This document shows positions 1 to 11,049 of a stretch of DNA of 64,000 nucleotides, piece by piece. This DNA comes from Arthrobotrys musiformis (lineage: Eukaryota > Ascomycota > Orbiliomycetes > Orbiliales > Orbiliaceae): NCBI GenBank assembly GCA_036971715.1, contig JAVHJL010000004.1:2728001-2792000 (forward strand), given 5' to 3'. The position numbers and the translations under genes were made by a program. Each line of letters begins with the position of its first letter. The stretch's first letter is position 1. The notes under the pieces are model-generated. The model was not told the origin of the DNA. It made no database searches and worked only from the letters and a program-made list of their open reading frames with translations.

Positions 1-1918
1 CCTGGCCTTGATCTGGGAAGGAGAGAGTATTGAGGGCAAGGATAGAGAAACCATGTTGGGCACTATAAAATCTGTGAACCCTAGACAGAATGGAAAGTCG
101 ATGCTGGAAAAACGAGAACACAGGCGAGGTGTAACCTGGATTTATACCCAAATCCTCGTTCTCCTACATATCTTAGTTGGCCGTGCTGTGGAGCCGTTAG
201 ATCCACTCGCGCGCGACTCTCAGTTGTTCGCGTGGGTTAATCCATGCCGTCCTGCATGAAAAGAGAGACAAAAAATGCATATGATATAGCGTAAAGCTTT
301 CATGATAGCTTAGCTTGGTCCAGATATTCGGTATCCGATCATGGGGATACTCGGTTCTGGAATGCAGGGTGGTGGGTATCCTAGTTCCGGGAACTCTCAA
401 GATAACGACGGCCCACGAAGCGCTAGAACTTTGTGTGACGAACAGCATACCCCCGCTTCGCAATTGTGACCATTCAATAAGGTTACTCGCTCGAGAGACT
501 TGACAGGGATCCACTTGGTTCTTTGCCCTGTGGCCCGCCGGCAATCCTTGTGAGAAAGATATCGAAGTTTATGCAACCTGCATGAAAGATCGCGATGGTA
601 TTTTATATTGACCATCCGGCTCTCGTAACGCGCAAACACCTTCCAGAGGTGCCATATATCTCTTCGATGACCAAAATGAACTGAGGGCCTATATTGCGTG
701 GTAAAACCTCCAAACCAAAATGTTAAGCAGCTGAAGGATAGAAGGAAATCCCCAAAAGAAGCCCTTCCGGTGACATCATCTATTTCGTACAAGGTATTCG
801 TCGAAATGCAAAAAGGCTGCAACTTCAAGGCTTAATGCTTGACTGCATGGATTCACGAATTTACGCGAGCTGCAGACGGAACCAGCATCACGGGCTAGAC
901 GTGGGATGCATCGACGAAACACCAGCCATTCCTAATTTGGTTTCAAGCTAACATCGAAGGCACGTGCGACGACGTGGGATGCGTTGGGTTTTCGAAGCTA
1001 TTTGAGGCCGACGGGCGCCGCGGCCTAGCTTGAGGTTGACCGGCGGGTTTCTGACGGCGGGCGAGGCCCTGAGGCCTGCAGCCATGTTCGTTTATCGCTT
1101 TATCAGAAAAACGCCACCGGGACAAGGGTCAAGAGGATGTGTGATCAAACGGCTGAGAAATCCAAAATGTGGACCGCCGGCACAGTACTGTGTGGCCGCG
1201 CCGTTGAATTGCAGTTTATTATCTGATGCTTCTTGAACTTCGACGCCGACGCGCGTGAGAATTGCAACGAGAGAGATGCCCGTTCGACATTCGGGTTTAA
1301 CATTGAACCCGTCGGTGATGGATGCGTTTGCCAAGTTGGTTCAGTTCAAATTGACAGATTCGGTACCGAAGTAGCTACCTGGTCGGACAATTGAAGGACC
1401 TTCCACACATTATGCAGATCTAGGAAGATTGGCTGTGAAGCTAAGCTCGATGCCGCCCCGGCGCCCCACCTGACATCAGTATACTATCTGTTTAGCATTT
1501 TTGGTGCGGGGGATTCCTTATACCAACTATCTAAAACCCATCACGTAAAATCGTTAGCCCCGGAAATACATACTTATGTATCATAGCCTCCTCTGATATC
1601 TGGATCATATCGGGTTCCCGCGGTTTCGAGCAGCGCTCTGCAGCCATTACATGAAGGGATGCATATTTGGGTTGAGATCTTGCAATTGGGATCATATCGA
1701 GTTAAGGTATTTGGGTATCAGGCCACCGGACTGCTTATATAGAGCCCTCTACCTGCCTGGAACATTCGAATTGGTGTTTTGCGACTTGTTCTTGCCAACT
1801 CTCTGTTCCTCTATCCCTATTCATCGATATCGCCAACTCTGAGTCCAGGATAGCAGCGCAGCCATCGATACCATACCCACAACACATACCCGTCGCATTT
1901 TCCAACATCATATCCAAA
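1..1918. other. Left-edge region without a supportable gene
   Basis: No open frame here resembles a known family, and the longest frames (about 140 codons) lack splice-compatible continuations. The last 450 bases are the upstream region of the biuret/allophanate gene. Confidence 0.6.
1484..1532. promoter_or_regulatory. Two AreA/NIT2-type GATA sites (inferred)
   Basis: CTATCT occurs at 1484-1489 and at 1527-1532. Its reverse complement AGATAG fits the HGATAR core bound by fungal nitrogen GATA factors. The two sites lie 43 bp apart and about 390-430 bp upstream of the ATG at 1919. Paired GATA sites are usual in promoters under nitrogen metabolite repression. The motif is short, so chance occurrence is possible. 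The case rests on the pairing and on the nitrogen-scavenging product downstream. Confidence 0.35.
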
Positions 1919-4542
1919 ATGGCTATCTCGAAGTTGCTCCCAGAGAATATCTCCTTCTCTGCGAAACCATATGCATTTAGCTTTCCGTCTGCGGCAACTG
2001 CATTGCTCGTTATTGATATGCAGCGGGACTTTCTTCTTGAGAATGGGTTTGGGCATATTCAAGTCCGTAGCGCTACTCACGAAATATTTTATAGTCAGGA
2101 TGTGAAGTTATTGACCCAGTTTTATTTCTTCGCAGGGAGGTAATCTCACAAACGTCCAAGCTGCAATCAAGCCAACGGCGAGGTTGCTCGAGGTGTGGAG
2201 GAATCTTGGTCTTCCAGTAGTTCATACTAGAGGTATGGCTTTCCAAACCTACCCATAAACTTGCAATTTCATTCATTGTTGATATCTAAATTCTGTTGGA
2301 TCAAAAGAGGGCCATGTCCCGGATTTGTCGGATTGTCCCTCTTCAAAGCTCGTCCGGCAAGCCGCTGCCCCCGGGAATAAACAACATGTTCAAGTAATTG
2401 GCGATAAGGGACCAATGGGCCGCCTTCTCGTTCGAGGGGAATACGGTCATGACTTCGTCGACGAGCTTCAGCCATATGAATCTGAAAATGTAGTTGATAA
2501 GCCGGGGAAGGGCGCTTTCTACAATACTAGACTCATGGAAATTCTACAGAAGAATGGAATCACTCATTTAATTATTGGCGGTGTAGTAAGTTCTATTATC
2601 GATTTGTAAAACAAATCGTAGCTGTCATGAGTACTGATACAGGAGGACTAGACCACTGAGTGCTGCGTTACTACGACGTTGAGGGAAGCCAACGACCGGG
2701 GTTTCGAATGCTGTAAGTTTAACTCCATAGATTGGATAGTGGTTTTGTTTTCAGTCGGGACCGGTTATATGAGGCCAGGTTATATAGATCTCGTCTAAAG
2801 GCGTATCTCTCTAACATGTTCTGGCTTAGGCGCCCTTACGGAAATCACTGATGGATACAATCCACCATACAAAACCGCATCCTTAGATATGGTCTACTGG
2901 TCCCAAGGCCTCTTTGGATACGTTGGTTCTATGGATCCCCTGATCGAGGCCCTTAAACCATTCTCTTCCCTACCAGCCTCCACAGTTGCAGAGAAGCCAT
3001 CGGATATTGCATACGTCTCATCGGATGGTTCTGAAGTAAAATCTCCTCCTCAAACACCGCCTGCTTGGGACGGCTCCCTTCTCATCGATGATCTGCAAAG
3101 ATCATATGCAGCCGGCGTGTCGCCAATCACAGTTCTTGAGGCTGTCTATAAGAAAATTGAAGAATACTCGCAAATTGACCCTGCTGTTTTTATCTACTTG
3201 GTCGAAAGAAAGACCGCATTCGCCCGTGCCGAAGAACTCCTTAAGATATACCCCGATAGACGCAACCTGCCGCCTCTCTGGGGTGTACCGTTCAGCGTCA
3301 AGGATTCCATCGATGTCGCCGGAGTCCCGACCACAACTGCGTGCCCGCCACTTGCATTCGTCCCAACTCGGTCTGCTGCCATTTACGACAAGCTTATCGC
3401 CCAGGGCGCCATCCATATTGGGAAAACGAACCTTGATCAGTATGCCACAGGCCTAAATGGGACACGCACACCATATGGCATCCCACGCAGTGTTTTTAAC
3501 AAGGATTATATCAGTGGAGGTTCTTCATCTGGTAGCGCAGTCTCGGTTGGTGCGAAGCTGGTATCCTTCAGCTTAGCGACAGATACCGCGGGCTCCGGCC
3601 GCGTCCCTGCATTATTCAATGGCGTCATCGGCTTTAAACCCACAAGGGGCACTGTGTCATTCATGGGTGTGACACCCGCCTGCCTGTCTTTGGATTGTTG
3701 CTCATTCATGACATCCGACATTAAAGATGCCCGGATAGTTTGGTCGCTTGTTGAAGGATACGACGCCGCTGACCGATACTCCAAGGCCACACCCCCAATC
3801 CTACGATCTGTCGACGCTCATTTCACGAGGTTCAAATTTGGGATCCCCCCACCGGAGGCACTGTCGGTTTGTTCTTTCACATTTCGACAAATGTTTAATG
3901 ATACCGTTAAGAAGCTTCAGGATATTGGCGGTCAGTTGGTTCCTGTGGATTGGGCACCGTTCGACAACGCCGGAAAGCTGTTGTATGATGGAACATTTGT
4001 CATCGAGAGGCTTGCAAGTCTTCCAGATGATTTCCTCGAGAAAAACAGTGATGCTCTACACCCCGTGATTCGCGAACTGTTCGAGCAGGTCGTTGCGAGG
4101 AAGAGCACCGCCGTTGATGTTTTTAGGGACTTGCATAAACAAGCTTTGTAAGGTCTTCCCGCTGATATTTTCTTTTTTACTTCCCGCTAACAAAATCCAC
4201 AGGTATATTCGGCAAATGATGGAGATATTCTCGTCAGCAGGTATTTCGGTCTTAGTGGTCCCAACTGCACCACTGCACCCAACCGTTGAGCAAATGCTCG
4301 CCGAACCAATCTCCTTGAATTCAACTCTGGGGACTTTCACACATTTTGGAAACGTCAATGATCTTTGTGCAGTTGCCGTTCCCGCGGGCACCTATCCACT
4401 TCCAGCCACGGACAAAGCCTCAGAGGCTACGAAGGGGGCTCTGCCGTTCGGCGTTACGTTCCTTGGAGGGTCGAGAACAGATTCCGAAGTTTTGAACATT
4501 GCCTCCAGGTTTGAAGCATACATAAAACAAGAATCGGCCTAA
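1919..4542 (+). CDS. Isochorismatase-family (biuret hydrolase-like) / allophanate hydrolase-type amidase fusion
   Basis: Six exons: 1919-2062, 2136-2232, 2308-2585, 2652-2712, 2830-4147, 4203-4542, giving about 745 aa. Residues ~25-240 form an isochorismatase-like cysteine hydrolase with the expected triad: Asp in VIDMQRDF (~34), Lys in KPGKGAF (~148), Cys in GVTTECCV (~178). Residues ~270-740 form an amidase-signature domain with Lys in GVPFSVKDS (~350), GGSSSGSA (~424) and DTAGSGRVPA (~447). Segments such as GKTNLDQYATGLNGTR and TPACLSLDCCS match the allophanate hydrolase part of Dur1,2. Inferred role: cytosolic hydrolysis of biuret to allophanate, then release of ammonia and CO2. No biotin carboxylase and no C-terminal AtzF-type domain are present. 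The first domain could instead act on another ureido compound. Every junction restores a family-consistent frame. Confidence 0.85.
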
Positions 4543-4787
4543 TTAATATGATTGCGTAGATATTTTCGAAGTCTTTTGTTTGCTATTCCATAATATACCG
4601 GAGTTTGGTGTTTTTTTTTGAGACGTGCCATCCATGGATCAATGGATCCAAGAGCCAAAATCTATTTTCTTTTCCAAGTTTACCAATATATATTTACATG
4701 GACCTGGCCTCGTAAACCAGATAACCACATAGACTTTAGTCCTGGCGACGAGACAACTTCAGTCTCGTTCCTAAAATTGCTGTTTAC

Positions 4788-6035
4788 TTACTTAATTCTG
4801 GCAATGATTTTGATCACGTCAGATAGAACGCCCATGGCGGTAACCTCAGCGCCAGCGCCAGCACCCTGTATAATCAATGCACGATCGCCGTATCTCTTGG
4901 TGTAGAATGCAATAATGTTATCACTACCTTTCAATCCGGCAATAGGGTGTGAATATTCGAATTTCTCCAATCCAACCTTGACAGCCTTAGAAGGAACGTC
5001 GATGCTTCCAACAAATCGGATGACCTTTCCTTCTCCCCTGGCCTCGTTGGAGATCAAGCCCATATCGGAATCATAAGTTGGTAACCCGTCCATAAACTCT
5101 TTGGGGGTTGCGACTGATTCTAAAGGCTTCGGGATGAGCGACTCGACTGGGAATGAAGTCGGCGAGGCGATAGAAAGGCCAGAAAGACGTGCAAGAATAG
5201 TAAGCTTCCGGGCAACATCCAGACCATTCAAGTCGTCTCTCGGGTCCGGCTCCTACAGCAGCGAACAATAAGTCAAACAGAGGCAACCTCAGTGTTCCGA
5301 TAATGGGGGCGCCTTACAGTGTAACCAGCGTCCTTCGCAACCTTGACAACATCTGAGAATGCCTTTGGGGACTCGCTTCCCACGACTGGTGCAAATTCGT
5401 TGAATAAAAAGCTCATGGTTCCGGAGAAGACACCTTCAACCTTTGTAATTTCATCGCCGGTGTCTACGAGATCCCTTATGGTGCTAAGAACTGGCAGTCC
5501 TGCACCAACGGTAGCCTCATGGAAAACGTAGCCGCCCTTTCCGCCATTGTTTCCCGATGCAGCGAAAATATCATTCCAGAGCTTCTCCTCTGAAGAGAAC
5601 CCCTTCTTGTTCGGAGTGGCAATGTGAATACCGGCGGAGAGGATATCAGGGTAGGTGTTCGCGAGTTCAATTGACGAAGTGTTATCAACCAGGATAGTTT
5701 CACTTCCTGATGCCTTCAAGAATTTAATCAAGTCCGGGATGCTCAATGGGTCCGTTCCGGTTTTGTCTACTTCCTCAGCAACGAATGGTGTCAAACGAAG
5801 AGGTGAATAATCCGTGGAGATCAAAGCCGAGCTGGACCGGCCAATGTAAACTACTGATATCGATACAGTTGAAGCATTCTTCTCGATATAGTTGTATAGC
5901 TGGCTGACGAAAGCCTTTCCGACTCCGCCGACGCCTGGGGATTGGATATCTCGATTTAGCAGTTGGATTCAATTGAAGTGGGGAGGGAGAGAAATTTGGA
6001 ATACCGATGATTGCAACTTTAATATCCTTCACCAT
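4788..6035 (-). CDS. HOM6: Homoserine dehydrogenase
   Basis: Three exons on the minus strand: 6035-6005, 5934-5318, 5252-4788, giving about 370 aa (yeast Hom6 is 359). It reduces aspartate semialdehyde to homoserine with NAD(P)H, at the branch point to threonine and methionine. The N-terminus is a Rossmann dinucleotide site (IIGGVGGVGKAF) formed across the first splice junction. Later come EGVFSGTMSFLFNEF and the substrate-site segment EPDPRDDLNGLDVARK, which begins exactly after the second intron, and the C-terminal IQGAGAGAEVTAMG. The first coding exon is only 31 nt. The gene converges on the upstream hydrolase gene, with about 245 bp between stop codons. Confidence 0.95.
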
Positions 6036-6978
6036 GGCTTTTATACCTCTTTCTGTCCGCGGAATCTTTTCAGGAACAGATGCAGATGATAGGCTCCCCG
6101 CAATTGCGCAAGTTGTGGATTGTATCCAAAAATGGTTCCGTAATCGGCTCCTAAATGACGAGCGTTCTCTGTGCAACCCTTCGACAACACACATCGCAAC
6201 ACGTTCCGCGTGGGGTGACATAACACGCAACGCAATTATTCACGTCTTCGAGGGTATACGGATTGCCAATTGCTGTCTTCGAACGTGACTACAGAGCTAC
6301 ACAGGTATTGTGCGTATTGAGAATTGCAAACCAAGTGTAGAGCATAGATATGTATTTCTCGCTCGAGTTTCATTATTGAAGTATATAGCTCATTACGTAT
6401 GGAATAGGTCATTGATCAAGGCAACGTCCAAGCGCAAGCCAGCTCTTCAAAAGTTAAATTCGCCGTACACGATCAATTGATTGACCAACGGGGAGCGATT
6501 TCACCAAGATCACGAATCAAAAAACCATGCAGCCTACGAAACACCTAAGTGATGATGGCCAATGTCATGTAAGCAATAGCCACACCGATCCACCATCCAC
6601 ACAGTTGGTGGTTCTCAATAGCGTAAGCAAATCCTCGCATTTCCCTTTCCGGACCGTTCGAGACTTCTTGATTGGGTAATTTTGACCAGGCGACCACTAA
6701 ATGCCGAATCATGATTTTGGGGTTCGCAGGGCTGAAAAACTTCGCGTGGAGAAATGTGATACGTTTTGTTAGAGAGGATAGTTCTGGACCGCGAAGGGGC
6801 TGAATTACAGACTTTGTCATATTGACGAAGTGTATATAATATGTTCCAGGCTGCTCTCCTTGGTTTGAAGCTGAGTAAGGAATCGCCAGACCCAAATTCT
6901 TCCTGATATTGGAGCATTTGAACCCAGTACATAGGGACGCATAGTTTAGAAGAACATATATATATCTTGGTTTCAAAA
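6036..6978. other. Divergent intergenic region, HOM6 / 2EXR gene
   Basis: This carries the upstream sequences of HOM6 (leftward) and of the 2EXR/F-box-like gene (rightward). Frames on the minus strand around 6545-7160 are random-looking. No further gene is seen. Confidence 0.5.
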
Positions 6979-7728
6979 ATGGCGAAATTCCTTACCCTTC
7001 CCACCGAAATACGATTAATGGTCTTGGAAAACCTCCTTGTCTCCACAAATATCTCGGCGGAAACCGGGGATCCTGAGATTTGGCCATATGCTAGAAGCGA
7101 CGACCTTGCAACTCGGGACGAGCTACACCAATTGTTTCCCCAAGTCCTTCGAACTTGCAAAAAGTTGTATGCTGAAGGTGTCCCTCTCCTCTACTCCAAA
7201 AACCGGTTCTGCATCCACGCTCCGACTACGGCGGATGGCAACACCACCCATTTTGACGGCCTAAGTCAGACACAACGGTTTTTGCGGGGAATAGGAACTT
7301 CCAATGCTGGCCTTATTCGGCGGTTGACGATTGGTGGAGGAGGGATGCTTCAGACGGGCCAGCTGCAGGAGGCCTTTGTTCTTGCCAATGGGTTAAACGA
7401 GTTGGTGGTTGTCTCTCTTGGCCCGCGTTGCAAGGCGCCGTACAGCTATATGCTTCAGTATTACCTGAATGTTGAAGCTGCATTGAAAGGTTTTTCAACA
7501 GGTTTGACGGAAACTTCCAGCGCGGTTCCGAACGGGTTTGTACCTGAAGGTTTCAATATCATCCATTTGAAATTCCACCGTGAGGGCGCACGGTCGAAGG
7601 GCGACTTGGAGATACACCTAGGAAGGACGATTTCGTATTTCCGAGAGAAGGTGCGTGAGCAGGAGAGGGAATGGAAGAAGCAGGGCTGGAACCGTAAGTT
7701 CATAGAAAATACCTATCGAAAGATATAG
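6979..7728 (+). CDS. 2EXR / F-box-like domain protein
   Basis: A single-exon frame of 249 aa. The in-frame ATG at 6979 is the natural start, directly followed by AKFLTLPTEIRLMVLENLL. This LPxEIR-type segment is the hallmark of the large fungal 2EXR/F-box-like family. The middle has the common FPQVLRTCKKLYAEG and LLYSKNRF blocks of that family. The C-terminus is charged and probably helical (REKVREQEREWKKQ). Function is unknown; such proteins are often variable and accessory, and F-box-like members may be ubiquitin ligase adaptors. No paralogue is seen nearby. Confidence 0.75.
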   Translation: MAKFLTLPTEIRLMVLENLLVSTNISAETGDPEIWPYARSDDLATRDELHQLFPQVLRTCKKLYAEGVPLLYSKNRFCIHAPTTADGNTTHFDGLSQTQRFLRGIGTSNAGLIRRLTIGGGGMLQTGQLQEAFVLANGLNELVVVSLGPRCKAPYSYMLQYYLNVEAALKGFSTGLTETSSAVPNGFVPEGFNIIHLKFHREGARSKGDLEIHLGRTISYFREKVREQEREWKKQGWNRKFIENTYRKI

Positions 7729-10500
7729 GTGAGCTAAATCTACCGTCAATTGAGCAGTACCAATCATGATCGAGCCCGCCAACGGAATTCTCGCACTCGT
7801 GTAGAATTCTGTAGAACGATGGTTCCGATGATTATGTCAGGATTAGAACAATCGAACTGGTGGTAATAGTATACTATTATAGTTGACCCTAATAAAGAAT
7901 GTTGAGACGTCGGGAGTTTTTGGATCAGGGTCGAAATTGCAATTGTCAAATCGATATCGAAGCCAAGGCGTGGATGACGGAAAGGCGTTTTAGGACCGGC
8001 ATGTGAAGCATCAGGCTTATCTCCAACTTCGTCATGATATCTTGTAAATTACACATAATGTTTAAAAATTCTCAAGCTTGCCGCCCTTCGCGTCCAAGTT
8101 TTAGTCGATTTCGGGCATCATGAACCTGGTAAAACTCGGTCGAAAGACCGGAGCGGTAACTTCGGGACATATGCAAATGTACGCGAGCTGCCTTTTCGTT
8201 TCGAAATTCGAGTCGCCGGCTGCACCTTTCCCTTCCGTATGCCCTCCTCCCCCTCTCCATGACAGTGCCTTGGCCAAACAGACAGGATCACATTTTTCAA
8301 ACGAGACTGTGTACCGAATCTATAAAATAATCCTTTTCGCAAATTCAATATGCCCAGCAAAAGAAGAGCCATGAATAGCCAGCAAGTAATGTACCCGATC
8401 TGGAGACTGGAGATATCTTGCCCCCACAGCCTTGAACCCCTGCACCTTCTGTTTAGCCTGCAGATGACCCCACCACTCCAGGTATCATTGCTTCTTCCTC
8501 CCACGCAAAACAGTCCGATGCCAGTGACTTGGGGGTTTCCCATTATCATCACTTATTTGCAGATTGGGCTTAGTGCCTGGTGGGACGACATGCTCTTCGC
8601 AGAGCCATCAGCTAAACATCTTTCGTATCATTGGCCCCTTCCGACCTCTTATCTATCAACATTTTCTGCTGCCTCAAAACTTTAGTTCCACCAAGCCAAA
8701 GTCGGATGCGGTTTAAGAAAGATAGGGAGCTTACTAGACAGCCTTTATCGTCTGCGTTAAGAAGCGTGTTATGCATGCGAAGCAGAACGTTAGCTTGCGC
8801 GTTTTTTTTACCCTCCAGTGTCCGATTCACATATGTCATATTTTTACAAAGTCTCCCGTTCCCCCTGCTTAGCCTTCGGATGATATAGGTTTCGTCTCGG
8901 TTCTGGCACTAACAAAAGTTGGATTCTTGATAACCAAGCCAGCTTGAATGGAAAGCTCAAACCGGACCATTGACACATGCATTGCATGCATATGCTGTTA
9001 GGTCCCCATACGACACCAGATCTCTCCTTCAGAGCCCTTTTTTGGGTTATAACTGGGGTTGCTTATCAGTTGATGATGGTAAACCTCTGGAGTAAAAACT
9101 CACTTTTAACCGCGATATCATGGATCTCTCGGGTACCCGTAGTTGAAAATCGGCCAGTCAGGCACGCTGCCGCCCCACAACCAGATGGGTTACAATGGGG
9201 ATCTCGAAGCTAGCCAACAGCCAAGTACTACGGCCAACCAGGCTACGGACGAAAGCTAGGGCCCGTTCGTTCAAGTTTGACTGAAAGACCAAGATCCTAC
9301 GACCAAGCAGCAAGCATAAGCAAAAGGAAAAGAAAGGATGTAAAAAAATAAAAAATAAAAATAAAAAACCTTGAGATTGATCCAGATTGTTTAATTCGAA
9401 TCAGAACAGGAATGTGGCTTCATACCGTTTTCCTTTAATAATTTTTCTTTCCTCCCTAAAGCAGGTATTGATCACGTTCGGTGGCCACCTTACCCTGCTA
9501 TAGCCATACAATTTTTTTATTTTTTATTTTTTTGTTTCTTGAATTCGATCGAACAAACGCCGGACTCCAGAACAGTGGACCCCGTTAACTGGGTTGAGGT
9601 TCGGCGACTGCAGCCTCATCAAAAAGAGAGGTCCCCTTCGAGACTGGACCCTGGGTTTTGGCCCTTTGACGGTATTTGAGTGCTTCTATTGGAGCCCGAG
9701 ACCAAAGCAGAAGTACGGACAAGGGCCGGCCTGAGCCAGAAGAGGCAACCTCAATTACCATTGTACTCAAATTCAACCTGTACGGAGAATATACTATAGA
9801 GGGGTGGTGTAGTGTCCGGCGTGGGTTGCAAAGCGGTGTCTGGTTGGACTACACCGAACCGCACGGAACTGAACTACACCACAGCACCCGCCGTGCTTTA
9901 TCAGTTATCTATCTCCCAGCAGCTAATAATAATACCTATTAGCCCAAGCCATATCATATCAAACACAGAGAACGGTCGTGTGCAACACCACCACCACGAC
10001 GGACGGCTACATTGATTGCAAGGACCAGCTGTTAATTCTGATCTGATCAGGCCCCAATTGTTCGAGCTTAACTAACCCATTGCATTGCATTCGTTGCATT
10101 GGTATCAGATCATATCGCTCCGTCGAAGAAACGTTCCGTTTGATAAGGAAGCTTCATCATCTGCAAGGCCCTTTTTTTTTGCTTGTCCATTCTTGACTTC
10201 CTTTCCTTTTCTTTTTTCTTCTTCTGCATTTATTTGCAATACAATCAATACAATACACAAGACAGGACTAGGGATCCCATACTATACCCAAGTTACTGCT
10301 GCACGTCGGTTACCTGCTTGTGCAGTGGCAGTGGCAGTGGCTATCAATATTGAGAAGTAGTACTTCTTATCTATCGATTCGATCCGTACCAAGCAAAACC
10401 ACAAGACTACCTATACTACTAGTAGTTTATTGCAAGTGAAGAAAACCCAACATTGCATTATTACTAGCTAGTATCATCGAAGATAAAGATATTACCCTTC
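7729..10500. other. Long gene-free stretch upstream of the TamA-like gene
   Basis: About 2.8 kb without a credible coding frame. It holds AT-rich simple sequence (9341-9368 and about 9510-9535) and pyrimidine-rich tracts. A long upstream region is common for fungal Zn2Cys6 regulators. Confidence 0.5.
9341..9368. repeat. A-rich simple repeat (TAAAAA-type)
   Basis: Repeated TAAAAA units of slightly varying length, low-complexity DNA. Confidence 0.7.
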
Positions 10501-10515
10501 CCACAAGTTCCCGCA

Positions 10516-10621
10516 GTAAGTTTCCACACCCGTAGCTCAATTTCCCCATTCTATAATTCCCTTACCTGGTTCTCGGTCGTTTGAATAATTTCCTATCATT
10601 CATTCCTACCTAACCTTGCAG
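10516..10621 (+). other. Probable intron in the 5' leader of the TamA-like gene
   Basis: GTAAGT donor at 10516 and TTGCAG acceptor ending at 10621, with a CTAAC branch-like motif just before the acceptor. It lies in non-coding sequence about 430 bp before the main ATG. RNA-seq across 10500-10640 would confirm it. Confidence 0.5.
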
Positions 10622-10623
10622 CC

Positions 10624-10836
10624 ATGCTGACGGATACCCTAGGGCGCGGTCCAGTATTCGGAACCGTCTTTGGACCTCTTCTATCCCACTCTTTGGCGAA
10701 CTCCGCGGCGAGGACAAAGCCAATATTCATTTACACTTTGGGGGCTAGAACTTCTTGTAGTTTCTTTGCCTCTTGCCCTTATCCTTCCTCTTATTCCTCT
10801 AATATTGTTTCTGATTCTTCTTATTTTTATTCTTGA
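10624..10836 (+). other. Upstream ORF in the TamA-like leader
   Basis: A 70-codon frame starts with ATG two bases after the probable leader intron and ends well before the main start at 11050. Its product (starting MLTDTLGRGPVF) resembles nothing I know, so a role as a translation-attenuating uORF is inference. Confidence 0.35.
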
Positions 10837-11049
10837 CTTTCCCATCGTCCATAACATTTCCTTTTTTGTTACCATTCATATTGGCATATCCCGGGTATAC
10901 TACTCTTGGATCGTGCATTAACGCCAGTGTCTCTTTTGTTACATCGGCGACAAGAACACCCCCCCAAGGAACCTGGCATAATTTACCTCAAGGGTTATTT
11001 TTTATTTGACCGTCTTATAAATCAAAATACAAAATAAACCATTATTGCC

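Noticed and set aside
1..1918. Possible degenerate transposon
   Set aside because: No terminal repeats, transposase motifs or clear RIP-like base bias could be seen.
10670..10921. 83-codon very hydrophobic frame
   Set aside because: It comes from T/C-rich leader sequence and has no start context, splice support or family similarity.
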